A DNA stretch of 64,000 nt from JBCBGF01 sp038526915 (GCA_038526915.1 JBCBGF010000001.1:930001-994000), one strand, 5' to 3'; shown: positions 26,701-35,717, counted from the first letter of the stretch. Translations and numbers: made by a program. The notes: generated from the letters alone by a model not told the origin.

Positions 26701-29229
26701 ATGACCCGCTTCGCCGCCCCCATCGCCGAGCAAATCTGGGATATGAAATACCGCCTTAAAGAGGCGGACGGCACGCCGTTGGATCATACGGTCGAGGATA
26801 CGTGGCGGCGCATTGCCCGTGCACTGGCAGAGGTGGAAAAAAAACCGGCTGAGTGGGAAGACCGGTTCTATGCCGCGCTGGAGGATTTCCGCTATCTGCC
26901 CGCAGGCCGGATCACGGCGGGTGCGGGTACGGCACGGTCGGTGACATTGTTCAACTGTTTCGTCATGGGCACGATCCCCGACAGCATGGCGGGCATCTTC
27001 GACATGCTGAAAGAGGCTGCGCTGACGATGCAGCAGGGCGGCGGGATCGGGTATGATTTCTCGACCATCCGGCCCAAGGGCGCGGATGTTAAGGGCGTGG
27101 CGGCGGATGCCAGCGGACCGCTCAGCTTCATGGATGTGTGGGACGCGATGTGCCGCACGATCATGAGCGCGGGCAGCCGCCGGGGCGCGATGATGGCGAC
27201 GCTGCGTTGCGACCACCCCGATATCGAGGATTTCATCTCGGCCAAGGCGGATGCCGCGCGGCTCAGGAATTTCAACGTCAGCGTGCTGGTGACGGATGCG
27301 TTCATGGAGGCGGTGAAGGCGGGTGGCCCCTGGGATCTGGTCTTCGAGGGCAAGGTGTACCGCACGGTCGAGGCGCGCGATCTGTGGAACCGGATCATGC
27401 GGGCGACCTATGATTATGCCGAGCCGGGGGTGATCTTCATCGACCGGATCAACGCGATGAACAACCTCGCCTATTGCGAGACGATTGCGGCGACGAACCC
27501 CTGTGGCGAGCAGCCTTTGCCGCCCTATGGCGCCTGTCTGCTTGGATCGGTGAACCTGGCGCGGCTGGTGGCGGAACCGTTCTCCGATGGCGCGGCGCTC
27601 GATGAAGACGCGCTGGATGATCTGGTCGCGACGGCGGTGCGGATGATGGACAACGTGGTGGATGCCTCGCGCTTTCCGTTGCCAGAGCAGGCTGAGGAGG
27701 CCGCGAACAAGCGGCGGATCGGGCTGGGCGTGACGGGTCTGGCCGATGCGCTCTTGATGGTCGGCCTGCGCTACGGCTCGGAAGAGGCCGCAGAGCAAAC
27801 CGAGCGCTGGCTGCACCAGATCGCGCGGGCGGTCTATCTGGCGAGTGTGGAGTTGGCGAAAGAGAAGGGGGCGTTTCCGCTGTTCGATGCGGAGAAGTTC
27901 CTCGCCTCCGGTGCCCTGCAACATATGGACGACGATGTGCGGGAGGCTATTCGCGACCATGGGATCCGCAACGCGCTCCTCACCTCGATTGCGCCCACTG
28001 GGACGATCAGCCTCTATGCGGGCAACGTGTCCTCGGGGATCGAGCCGGTCTTTGCCTATGCGTATACCCGCAAGGTCCTGCAAAAGGATGGCTCGCGCAC
28101 CGAAGAAGAGGTGGTGGATTACGCCGTCGCCAAGTGGCGGGAACTCCATGGCGATGCCGACCTGCCCGACTATTTCGTCAACGCCCAGACGCTGAGCCCG
28201 ATGGAGCACGTGCGCATGCAGGCGGCGGCGCAGAAATGGGTCGACAGCTCGATCTCGAAGACGATCAATTGCCCCGAGGATATCAGCTTCGACGCCTTCA
28301 AGGATGTCTACATGGAGGCGTGGGATACCGGGTGCAAAGGCTGCACCACCTATCGCCCCAATGCGGTGACGGGCAGCGTGCTGAGCGTCGCGGCGGAGGA
28401 GAAAGCGCCCGAACCCGCGCCGCGGCCCAACACCATCGCCGGCCGGATCGAGGCGGCAGCCGCGCTCGTGGGCATCGACGACATCCCTACCCTGGCGGAG
28501 CGTGCGGGCGTAGAGCCTGATCGCATCGCCTCCTGGGATGACGGCAAGAAACCGACCAACCGCGATGCCCGCGCCGTGGCAGAGGCGCTGGGCGTCACCT
28601 CGCGCTGGCTCTTGTTCGGCGAAGGCGATGGCCCGGATCTGGCCCCGGTGCCCGAGGTCGTGACACACAGCGCGACCGAACCCGCGACGCCCCATGGCGA
28701 TGTCGTCTACATCGCCGAGCCGCTCGACCGCCCGCAATCGCTGGAGGGGGCGACCTACAAGCTTAAATGGCCTGACAGTAATCACGCGATCTACATCACC
28801 ATCAACGATTTGGTGGTGGCGGGGCATCGGCGGCCTTTTGAGGTCTTCATCAACTCCAAGAACATGGAGCATTTCGCCTGGACGGTGGCGCTGACCCGGA
28901 TGATCTCGGCGGTGTTCCGGCGGGGCGGGGATGTGTCGTTTGTGGTGGAAGAGTTGAAGGCGGTGTTCGACCCCCGCGGCGGCGCGTGGATGGAAGGCAA
29001 ATACGTCCCCTCAATCCTCGCGGCCATTGGCGGAGTGATCGAACGTCACCTGATTGCGATCGGCTTTATCGGGGGCGAGGGGATGGGGTTGAAATCCGAC
29101 CCGCAAGCCGAGGTCGTCAATTTCGACGGCGCACGGGGTGCGGCCTGCCCGGCCTGCGGCGCGTTTGAGATGCGCATGAGCGAAGGCTGCATGACCTGCG
29201 GCAGTTGCGGGTATTCGAAGTGTGGGTAG
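26701..29229 (+). CDS. nrdJ: adenosylcobalamin-dependent ribonucleotide reductase with extra HTH-like domain
   Basis: An 842-residue class II ribonucleotide reductase, which makes deoxynucleotides using a B12-derived radical. The core has the redox Cys in LFNCFVMG (C86), the active-site NPCGEQ (N266, C268, E270), and SIAPTGTISLYAG in the phosphate-binding region. A TSCPD-type domain is near residues 685-790 (YKLKWPDSNHAIYI). A C-terminal Cys-rich tail (CPAC, CMTCGSCGYSKC) would shuttle electrons. Between core and TSCPD, residues about 577-646 look like an XRE/CI-type helix-turn-helix (TLAERAGVEPDRIASW, then ALGVTSRWLLFGEG), which is odd for this enzyme. A DnaA box lies upstream. Confidence 0.93.
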   Translation: MTRFAAPIAEQIWDMKYRLKEADGTPLDHTVEDTWRRIARALAEVEKKPAEWEDRFYAALEDFRYLPAGRITAGAGTARSVTLFNCFVMGTIPDSMAGIFDMLKEAALTMQQGGGIGYDFSTIRPKGADVKGVAADASGPLSFMDVWDAMCRTIMSAGSRRGAMMATLRCDHPDIEDFISAKADAARLRNFNVSVLVTDAFMEAVKAGGPWDLVFEGKVYRTVEARDLWNRIMRATYDYAEPGVIFIDRINAMNNLAYCETIAATNPCGEQPLPPYGACLLGSVNLARLVAEPFSDGAALDEDALDDLVATAVRMMDNVVDASRFPLPEQAEEAANKRRIGLGVTGLADALLMVGLRYGSEEAAEQTERWLHQIARAVYLASVELAKEKGAFPLFDAEKFLASGALQHMDDDVREAIRDHGIRNALLTSIAPTGTISLYAGNVSSGIEPVFAYAYTRKVLQKDGSRTEEEVVDYAVAKWRELHGDADLPDYFVNAQTLSPMEHVRMQAAAQKWVDSSISKTINCPEDISFDAFKDVYMEAWDTGCKGCTTYRPNAVTGSVLSVAAEEKAPEPAPRPNTIAGRIEAAAALVGIDDIPTLAERAGVEPDRIASWDDGKKPTNRDARAVAEALGVTSRWLLFGEGDGPDLAPVPEVVTHSATEPATPHGDVVYIAEPLDRPQSLEGATYKLKWPDSNHAIYITINDLVVAGHRRPFEVFINSKNMEHFAWTVALTRMISAVFRRGGDVSFVVEELKAVFDPRGGAWMEGKYVPSILAAIGGVIERHLIAIGFIGGEGMGLKSDPQAEVVNFDGARGAACPACGAFEMRMSEGCMTCGSCGYSKCG

Positions 29230-29359
29230 GGATGAGTGGGCACGTGTTCGTCGCGGGCGTCGGACGAAGCTGAGCTATAAAAACATTCAGTTAAGGGATT
29301 TAATGACCTCAATGGAAGGCATCACGCACAACCTGCTACACAAGCCTAAACCGCGTTGA

Positions 29360-29800
29360 ATGAGCGGCTCTGAAGCCTTTGAGGGGACACTCATAAGCAT
29401 CTCTTTGCAGGACTGTTCTAGACGTGGGGCTCATAACACCCCTTATTTGGACGGATGGCTGTCAGCGCGGGCAAAGCTGAATCAACTCCGGTTCAAAGCC
29501 AGATTTCCGAGAATAGATACAGTATCGCTAGTGCTCAGGATTGGCGGGACATTCGGTGACTTTGGAGGGGGCTATGGCGTCGAAAAACGGCGGTTTGTAT
29601 CACGATCTCGATACGTCACCTGCGATTTCGTGTTTCAGGCGAAAGCTGCCTCAGAAGATGTGTTCTTTTTCTCACGACAACGCGCGTTTGCCGACGTTAA
29701 GGGAGCCTTCGAACACTTGGCCGAGCATCACACCCTTCAGTCAAACCCCTTAGGGTGCGAGCTTTTAATGGCTACGGTTGGGTCTGCAATCGCCAACTAA
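29360..29800 (+). CDS. hypothetical protein, possibly an orphan immunity protein
   Basis: A 146-residue soluble protein from the ATG at 29360. The middle segment (VLRIGGTFGDFGGGYGVEK, then RYVTCDFVFQ) recalls small immunity proteins of contact-dependent toxin systems such as the Imm12/Imm39 types; this is a weak resemblance by eye. Composition is AT-richer than the neighbours and no toxin gene is adjacent. About 130 bp before it and 200 bp after it hold no gene. It could be a remnant of a polymorphic toxin locus or an unrelated orphan. Confidence 0.45.
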   Translation: MSGSEAFEGTLISISLQDCSRRGAHNTPYLDGWLSARAKLNQLRFKARFPRIDTVSLVLRIGGTFGDFGGGYGVEKRRFVSRSRYVTCDFVFQAKAASEDVFFFSRQRAFADVKGAFEHLAEHHTLQSNPLGCELLMATVGSAIAN

Positions 29801-30009
29801 AGGCCAGCCATTAAGTTAAGGCTCGGCCTTCGCTAGCTTGCCTCCCCAAGCTCGTTCGCAGAACTGCTGCCGATCACCCGCTCCACCTCCCATCCGTGCC
29901 ACGGACCCATCGTCCTAAACCCACCCGAAAAAATCCTACTTCAGGGATTCCCACATACCAACGGTGGTGCTAAGAACCTTAGCAACAACAAGAAACAGGC
30001 AGACAGGCA

Positions 30010-31083
30010 ATGGTGGCGGGCAAGACGGGCACGTTTGTCATCTCATGGTCTCAGACGGAATTGGACGGGTTGCGCGGGGCGCCAGCCTCGGCGTTGGAGG
30101 TCGGTGCGTCCTGGCGGTGGAGCGGTCGGGCGGTACGCATCGATGGGCCAGACGACGTGATCACGCTGGGCGGCGCACTGGGCGCGGCCGAGATGCGCCA
30201 GCGTGCAGCGCGCGCCGCACGGCGGATGCTGGGCGCAAGCCTGCCCCCCATGCGCCCGCAGGCCGGGACGGGGTTCAACGAAAGCGCATTCGGCAAAAGC
30301 TTCGTGGTCACCGATGGGCGCACATCCTACACCGTCACCCTGGTCGAGGTGCCCGAGGCTGCGCGGCCGCTTTTGATGTTCGTGGGAACACCGCCGCCCG
30401 CCGATACCGAGCTTTGGATCGCCGAAGGCGTTGAGGGGCACCCCCATCTCAATCGCATCAGCGATGGGCCAACTGGCGTTATCTGCTTTGCAGCGGGCAC
30501 CGTGCTGCGCACGCCCCAGGGCGACCGGCTGGTCGAAGACCTGGCCGAGGGCGATGCCATCGACACCAAGGATGGCGGCGCACAAGACATCGCCTGGATC
30601 GGTCACCGCCGGATGACGGGCGCGCGGCTTCACGCGATGCCAGAGCTGCGCCCGATCCGCATTCGCTCCGGCGCACTGGGCAACGATGATCCCCGCGGTG
30701 ATCTGATCGTGTCGCCGCGCCACCGAGTGCTCGTCGCCGGTCCGGTCGCACAGGCCCTGTTCAACACCGATGAGGTGCTGGTCGCGGCGGAAGATCTGGT
30801 GAACGACCGCAGCGTGATCCGCGACCACGGCCTGCGCGAAGTCACATACATCCACCTGCTTTTGCCGCGCCACCATGTGGTCTGGGCCAACGGTGTCGAG
30901 ACCGAAAGCTTCCACCCCGCCAGCACTGATCTGGCGACTGTGGCAAATGATCAGCGCAGCCGCCTGGCCGAGATCATCCCGGGCATCGAGGCGGATCCGC
31001 AATGCTATGGGGCCACCGCGCGGCGTGAGCTGAGCAAATCAGAGGCGGCGATCCTCACCCACGAAGCGCGTATTGTGATGTGA
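30010..31083 (+). CDS. Hint (hedgehog/intein) domain protein
   Basis: A 357-residue protein whose C-terminal half is a Hint_2 domain. The splice-type catalytic Cys is in VICFAAGTVLRTPQG (C159), the conserved strand is VEDLAEGDAI, and SPRHRVLV supplies the block-B-like His (H238). HHVVWANGVETESFHP closes the domain. The N-terminal 150 residues have no known domain and no signal peptide. Hint_2 proteins are numerous in Rhodobacteraceae and their N-termini vary. Self-cleavage at Cys159 is plausible but unproved. The gene is followed by paired dispersed repeats. Confidence 0.85.
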   Translation: MVAGKTGTFVISWSQTELDGLRGAPASALEVGASWRWSGRAVRIDGPDDVITLGGALGAAEMRQRAARAARRMLGASLPPMRPQAGTGFNESAFGKSFVVTDGRTSYTVTLVEVPEAARPLLMFVGTPPPADTELWIAEGVEGHPHLNRISDGPTGVICFAAGTVLRTPQGDRLVEDLAEGDAIDTKDGGAQDIAWIGHRRMTGARLHAMPELRPIRIRSGALGNDDPRGDLIVSPRHRVLVAGPVAQALFNTDEVLVAAEDLVNDRSVIRDHGLREVTYIHLLLPRHHVVWANGVETESFHPASTDLATVANDQRSRLAEIIPGIEADPQCYGATARRELSKSEAAILTHEARIVM

Positions 31084-31088
31084 TCCCT

Positions 31089-31225
31089 GGGGCTCTGCCC
31101 CGCCACCCTGACGGGCGGCCCCCCGGGATACTGACAAAAGCGAAGAAGCAGGCCCGAGCCTTCTTCGCTTTTCAAATATCCTCGGGGGGCCGCCCGGCAA
31201 CGGGCGGTGGGGGCAGACAGCCCCC
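31089..31225. repeat. two head-to-head copies of the dispersed palindromic repeat
   Basis: Copy C1 (31089-31148) and copy C2 (31160-31225, inverted) face each other. Their inner ends form a 13-bp stem (AAAAGCGAAGAAG / CTTCTTCGCTTTT, 31136-31172), a strong bidirectional terminator. Each copy carries the GGGG...CCCC hairpin and a CCCCCGGGATA or TATCCTCGGGGGG core. Confidence 0.7.
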
Positions 31226-31226
31226 G

Positions 31227-31254
31227 TTGACTCCCTCAAATCCCCCGGTATAAG
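31227..31254 (+). promoter_or_regulatory. predicted promoter of rpsD
   Basis: TTGACT and TATAAG separated by 16 bp, 112 bp before the rpsD start; both hexamers are close to consensus. Confidence 0.6.
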
Positions 31255-31365
31255 CGCCGCTTCATTGGTGTTGGTGGCCCCCGCAAGGGGATGCCTGTCG
31301 CTCAGCCGAGAGAGGACAACGCCCTTCATAGCCGCACAGCGTGGCAACCAAGAAGGAGATCAGCC

Positions 31366-31986
31366 GTGACCAAACGCACGTCTGCCAAGTACAAACTGGA
31401 CCGCCGGATGGGCGAAAACATCTGGGGCCGCCCGAAATCCCCCGTGAACCGCCGCGAATACGGCCCTGGCCAGCACGGCCAGCGCCGCAAGGGCAAGATG
31501 TCGGACTTCGGCACCCAGCTCCGCGCCAAGCAAAAGCTCAAGGGCTATTACGGTGACCTCACTGAGAAGCAGTTCCGCCGCATCTTCGCCGAGGCTGAGC
31601 GGGTGAAGGGCGATACCGGTGAGAACCTCATCGGCCTTCTGGAACGCCGGCTCGACGCCGTGGTCTATCGCGCGAAGTTCGTGGCCACCATGTTCGCCGC
31701 GCGCCAGTTCGTGAACCACGGCCATGTCAAGGTGAACGGCAAGAAGGTGAACATCCCCAGCTACCGTGTCAAAGAGAGTGATGTGATTGAGGTGCGCGAC
31801 CGCTCCAAGCAGCTGGCCGTCGTGCTCGAAGCCGTGCAACTGCCCGAACGTGACGTGCCCGATTATATCGAGGCCGACCATTCCAAGATGACCGCCACCT
31901 TCACCCGGACACCCGCCTTGGGCGATGTGCCGTATCCGGTGATGATGGAGCCGAACCTCGTCATCGAATACTACGCGCAGAACTAA
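31366..31986 (+). CDS. rpsD: 30S ribosomal protein S4
   Basis: A 206-residue protein starting at the GTG at 31366, which has AGAAGGAGAT upstream. The frame is open further left but lacks a ribosome site. Features are RRMGENIWGRPKSPVNRR near the N-terminus, the S4 RNA-binding domain (LERRLDAVVYRAKF, then QFVNHGHVKVNGKKVNIPSY), and the IEYYAQN end. It is a primary 16S rRNA binder in 30S assembly. The gene is monocistronic, between the paired repeats and a strong terminator. Confidence 0.98.
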   Translation: MTKRTSAKYKLDRRMGENIWGRPKSPVNRREYGPGQHGQRRKGKMSDFGTQLRAKQKLKGYYGDLTEKQFRRIFAEAERVKGDTGENLIGLLERRLDAVVYRAKFVATMFAARQFVNHGHVKVNGKKVNIPSYRVKESDVIEVRDRSKQLAVVLEAVQLPERDVPDYIEADHSKMTATFTRTPALGDVPYPVMMEPNLVIEYYAQN

Positions 31987-32010
31987 CCTTCGCGACATCG
32001 ACGACCAAGG

Positions 32011-32042
32011 GGCCGCTCCGGGAACACCGAAGCGGCCTTTTT
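32011..32042 (+). terminator. Rho-independent terminator after rpsD
   Basis: GGCCGCT / AGCGGCC stem with a 13-nt loop followed by TTTTT, 24 bp after the rpsD stop. Confidence 0.85.
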
Positions 32043-32114
32043 CATGCGCGTCTTCCTGGCACTGGCCTCAGGCGACACGCACCGATAAAACCGCCCGAGA
32101 CGATGAGGCAGGAC

Positions 32115-33203
32115 ATGACCAACCAGATCACACCGCAGCCCGGGATCATGGAGATCGCGCTCTATCATGGCGGGGCAAGCCAGATTGCCGGGCGGACGGA
32201 GGTGCTGAAGCTCAGTTCGAACGAAAACCCGCTGGGTCCACCGGCCTCAGCGCAGGACGCGATTGTGGCGGCGGCAAAGGCAACGCATCTCTACCCCTCC
32301 ACCGATCATGCGGACCTGCGCGCGGCCATTGGGCAGGTGCACGGGCTGGATCCCGATCGGATCATCTGCGGCGTCGGCTCGGACGAGGTGTTGCAGTTTG
32401 CCACGCAGGCCTTCGCCGGTCCGGGGGATGAGATCATTCACACCGAACACGGGTTTTCGCTCTATCCCGTGTTGATCAACATGGCCGGGGCCACCGCCGT
32501 CACCGTGGCCGAGCGTGAGCGGGTCGTGGATGTGGATGCGCTGTTGGCCGCGATCACCGACAGGACGCGGGTCATGCTGGTGACGAACCCGGGCAATCCC
32601 ACGGGAACGATGCTGCCGCCGGGCGAGGTGGAGCGATTGGTGGCCAACGTTCCCGAAGGCGTGCTGATTGTGCTGGACGGGGCCTATACGGAATATACCG
32701 ATGGCTATGATGGCGGCGTGGCACTGGCCGCCGACCGGCCCAACGTCCTGATGACGCGGACCTTTTCCAAGATCTACGGGCTGGGCGGTTTGCGGATCGG
32801 CTGGGGGTACGGCCCGCGCCGGCTGATTGAGGTGATGACGCGGATCCGCCAGCCCTTCAACCTGTCGACTGTCCAGATCAATGCGGCCATCGCTGCCGTC
32901 CAAGATCGTGATTGGGTGGCGCGCTGCACCACGTTGAACGCCGAACAGCGGGCGCGCTTGATCGGGGCATTGGGGCAGCTAGGCATCGCCTGCGACGCGA
33001 GCCAGACGAATTTTGTGCTGGCCCGCTTCGCGGATGAGGCCGAGGCCGACGCGGCCCATGCCGCGCTGGTGGCCGACGGTATTCTGGTGCGGCAGGTCAA
33101 GGGCTATGGCTTTCCCGAGGGTCTGCGGATCACAGTGGGGGATGCCGATCAGACGGGTCGCGTGATCTCGACCCTGACGAATTGGCGCGAGGCGGCGGCA
33201 TGA
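32115..33203 (+). CDS. hisC: histidinol-phosphate / aromatic aminotransferase
   Basis: A 362-residue fold-type I PLP aminotransferase. KLSSNENPLGPP is the HisC N-terminal signature, NPGNPTGT binds the cofactor ring side, and TFSKIYGLGGLRIGW holds the Schiff-base Lys. I use the ATG at 32115; an ATG at 32103 is four codons earlier. The gene overlaps the prephenate dehydrogenase gene by 4 bp. This adjacency suggests the enzyme transaminates the phenylpyruvate or prephenate branch for Tyr/Phe as well as, or instead of, histidinol phosphate. Confidence 0.93.
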   Translation: MTNQITPQPGIMEIALYHGGASQIAGRTEVLKLSSNENPLGPPASAQDAIVAAAKATHLYPSTDHADLRAAIGQVHGLDPDRIICGVGSDEVLQFATQAFAGPGDEIIHTEHGFSLYPVLINMAGATAVTVAERERVVDVDALLAAITDRTRVMLVTNPGNPTGTMLPPGEVERLVANVPEGVLIVLDGAYTEYTDGYDGGVALAADRPNVLMTRTFSKIYGLGGLRIGWGYGPRRLIEVMTRIRQPFNLSTVQINAAIAAVQDRDWVARCTTLNAEQRARLIGALGQLGIACDASQTNFVLARFADEAEADAAHAALVADGILVRQVKGYGFPEGLRITVGDADQTGRVISTLTNWREAAA

Positions 33204-34117
33204 GCGTGATCTACAACCGCGTGGCCTTGATCGGCCTGGGGCTCATCGCCTCGTCCATGGCGCATGCGATGCGGCGCGATGGGCTGGCCGGTGAGATCGT
33301 GGGCACGGCGCGATCGGCCGAGACGCGCGGCATCGCCAAAGAAATCGGCTTGTGCGACCGCGTCGTTGCGACGGCGGCCGAGGCTGTGGCGGGGGCCGAT
33401 CTGGTGGTGCTGGCCACGCCCATCGGCGTGATGGGCCGCGTCGCCCAAGAGATCGCGCCGCATCTGGCCCCCGGCGCCACCGTCACGGACGTCGGGTCGG
33501 TCAAGCGCGCGGTGATCGAAGCGGTGGGGCCGCACATCCCCGAAGGCGTGCATTTTATCCCGGGCCACCCCCTGGCCGGGACCGAGCATTCCGGCCCGCG
33601 GTCGGGCTTTGCGGAGCTTTTTGACGGCAAGTGGTTCCTCATCCTGCCGTCAAAGGGTGAGGACCCAGATGCCGTTGATCGGCTGAGGCGCCTTTGGGAA
33701 GGGATGGGTTCTTTTGTTGATGTGATGGACGTGGACCGGCACGACTTGGTCCTGGCCGTGACCAGCCATGCCCCGCATCTGATCGCCTATACCATGGTCG
33801 GTGTGGCCGATGATCTGCGGCGGGTGACGGATCAGGAGGTGATCAAGTACTCCGCGGCAGGCTTTCGCGATTTCACCCGCATCGCGGCGAGTGATCCGAT
33901 AATGTGGCGCGACGTGTTTCTGACCAATAAGGACGCAACGCTGGAAATCCTGGGCCGGTTCACAGAAGAGCTCTTTGCCCTGCAACGGGCGATCCGGCAG
34001 GGCGACGGGGATCACCTGCACGACTATTTCACCCGAACCCGCGCGATCCGGCGGGGGATTGTCGAAGCGGGGCAGGATACCGATGCGCCCGACTTTGGCC
34101 GGGTGGGCAAGCGATGA
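33200..34117 (+). CDS. tyrC: prephenate/arogenate dehydrogenase
   Basis: A 305-residue TyrA-type dehydrogenase starting at the ATG at 33200, translationally coupled to hisC. The NAD-binding loop is GLGLIASS near residue 12. The conserved ATPIGVM and DVGSVK follow, the catalytic His region is HFIPGHPLAGTEHSGP, and the SHAPHLIAYTM helix closes the active site. It makes the tyrosine precursor in the cytoplasm. There is no fused chorismate mutase or ACT domain. The downstream lipoprotein gene overlaps by 4 bp, giving a three-gene coupled run. Confidence 0.93.
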   Translation: MSVIYNRVALIGLGLIASSMAHAMRRDGLAGEIVGTARSAETRGIAKEIGLCDRVVATAAEAVAGADLVVLATPIGVMGRVAQEIAPHLAPGATVTDVGSVKRAVIEAVGPHIPEGVHFIPGHPLAGTEHSGPRSGFAELFDGKWFLILPSKGEDPDAVDRLRRLWEGMGSFVDVMDVDRHDLVLAVTSHAPHLIAYTMVGVADDLRRVTDQEVIKYSAAGFRDFTRIAASDPIMWRDVFLTNKDATLEILGRFTEELFALQRAIRQGDGDHLHDYFTRTRAIRRGIVEAGQDTDAPDFGRVGKR

Positions 34118-34719
34118 TGCGGTCTGTCGCCATCGCTGGCGCATTGGCGTTGGTGGTGTTGTCGGGCTGCGGGCGCGGCGATGGCGATGATCGCGGGGGC
34201 TTGTGCGGTGTGCCAGGGCTGGTGGGTGAACGGGTGCCCGACGTCACCAGCGCAAACCCCGCTTGCGGGATCGATGACCCGGTGCAGGTCACGCAGGTGC
34301 GGGGGATCACGCTGAGCCAACCCGCTTTGATGACATGCGAGACGGCGCAGGCCCTTGATCGCTGGACGGTGCAAGGCGCCCAAAGCGCCGTCGGCAATCG
34401 CGGCGGCGGGATCGCGCGGTACGAGGTTGCGGCGCATTACGCCTGCCGCACGCGCAACAGCCGCCCCGGCGCACGGATCAGCGAGCATGCCAAGGGGAAC
34501 GCCATTGATATCTCGGGCGTGACGCTGGCCGATGGCACACGGATTACTGTGAGTGAGGGGTGGAACGGTACGCGGCGGGACAGGCGGGCGCTCCGACGGA
34601 TGCATCAGGCGGCGTGCGGCCCGTTCGGCACCGTGTTGGGGCCGGAGTCGGACCGCTTTCACCAGAACCATTTCCATTTCGACGTGGCCCGGCATCGCGG
34701 TGGGCCATACTGTCGCTAG
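34114..34719 (+). CDS. extensin-like family lipoprotein
   Basis: A 201-residue protein with a lipobox VLSGC (Cys19). It is followed by the extensin-like C domain: Cys-rich start (GLCGVPGL), SQPALMTCETAQAL, and then the peptidase-like core RISEHAKGNAIDISG, with HQNHFHFDVA near the end. The SEHxxGxAxD...HxHxD arrangement resembles metal-dependent D,D-peptidases, so a cell-wall role is likely. The start overlaps tyrC by 4 bp. The stop overlaps the convergent DUF2125 gene by 4 bp. Confidence 0.85.
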   Translation: MMRSVAIAGALALVVLSGCGRGDGDDRGGLCGVPGLVGERVPDVTSANPACGIDDPVQVTQVRGITLSQPALMTCETAQALDRWTVQGAQSAVGNRGGGIARYEVAAHYACRTRNSRPGARISEHAKGNAIDISGVTLADGTRITVSEGWNGTRRDRRALRRMHQAACGPFGTVLGPESDRFHQNHFHFDVARHRGGPYCR

Positions 34720-35717
34720 CGGATTTTTAGGTTGGGTGCGGGGCCCATTGGGATCGGGCCAAAGCTGACCAGGCCGTTGCCTAGCCGAAGCGGGGCGTCG
34801 ATGGTGTTGGGATTGCCGGACATGCCAGCCAGAAACTCCAGCGCGCCTTCAAGCGCGGGGGCGAGTGTTTCGGGGACCAGTCCCGCGTTCTGAATCACCG
34901 CGAAGATCTCGCGCCAATTTGTGGCGCGGACGGTAATCTCGCCGGTGGGGACGCCGCTGTCATCCACGGTCAACTGACCGGTCGCCTCAAGTTCCGCATC
35001 GCCCCAGATCGCCCGGACCCGCGACAGGTCGATATCGCGGATTTGCGGGCGGCGGTCTTCCACGGCGCGGCGATCCCAGGGGCGATCAAAGCCCACATCC
35101 GCCGACACCAGCACCTCGGCGATGGTCTCGGGCAGGATCCCCGCGGGGTCCAGCCGCGCACGGATCGGTTGAGCGGGGCGCACATCGGTGGCCGAGAAGT
35201 TGATCCGCTGCCGTGTTTCGTCATCGGCGATGCGTTCGGTGCGCAAAAGCCCATCGGTCAGGGCTGCGTCCCACCCGGCGGTTGAGCGCAGGTCGATCCC
35301 GGCAAGCGTGATATCGGCCCGGCGCAGGCGCAGCGATGGCCCCGGGTCGACGGCGGTCGAGGCGCGGATCGTGGCCGAGCGGACCGAGATACGCTGATCC
35401 GGTGAGGCGACGGTGAAGGCGGGTGGCACCACCACCTCGATATCGGTGGGATCATGGGCCACTGCCTGGAACGCGATCTGGGGCAGGCGCCAGGCCAGCC
35501 CGGTGGCAGGGTCGGCCAGGTCGAGATTTGTGGCCACCGTCTCAAACCGCGTGGGATAGCCTGTCGTGTCGATGCGCGTGGCCTCGGCCACCCAACCTTC
35601 GGCGCGGCGCGCCTCTAGCCAGGTCGCGAACCCGCGTTCCAGCACATAGGCCCAGCCCAGCCAAGCACCGGACAAAGCAATGCCCAGCAAAACCACGATA
35701 CCCACGAGTTTTCGCAT
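34716..35717 (-). CDS. DUF2125 domain-containing protein
   Basis: A 333-residue protein started at the ATG at 35717, where a membrane anchor begins (VGIVVLLGIALSGAWLGWAY, residues 4-23). The rest is a beta-rich periplasmic domain of the DUF2125 family: ATRIDTTGYPTRFE near residue 47, then repeated strands to the C-terminal FGPIPMGPAP. The repeated amphipathic strands resemble AsmA-type proteins, which are linked to envelope lipid transport; that link is inference. It is convergent with the extensin-like gene and divergent from chaC. Confidence 0.85.
   Translation of the reverse strand: MRKLVGIVVLLGIALSGAWLGWAYVLERGFATWLEARRAEGWVAEATRIDTTGYPTRFETVATNLDLADPATGLAWRLPQIAFQAVAHDPTDIEVVVPPAFTVASPDQRISVRSATIRASTAVDPGPSLRLRRADITLAGIDLRSTAGWDAALTDGLLRTERIADDETRQRINFSATDVRPAQPIRARLDPAGILPETIAEVLVSADVGFDRPWDRRAVEDRRPQIRDIDLSRVRAIWGDAELEATGQLTVDDSGVPTGEITVRATNWREIFAVIQNAGLVPETLAPALEGALEFLAGMSGNPNTIDAPLRLGNGLVSFGPIPMGPAPNLKIR

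Noticed and set aside
26602..28872. Long open frame antisense to nrdJ (over 750 codons)
   Set aside because: It mirrors the codon pattern of nrdJ, is rich in His/Arg/Gly with no domain or ribosome site, and lies fully inside a certain gene.
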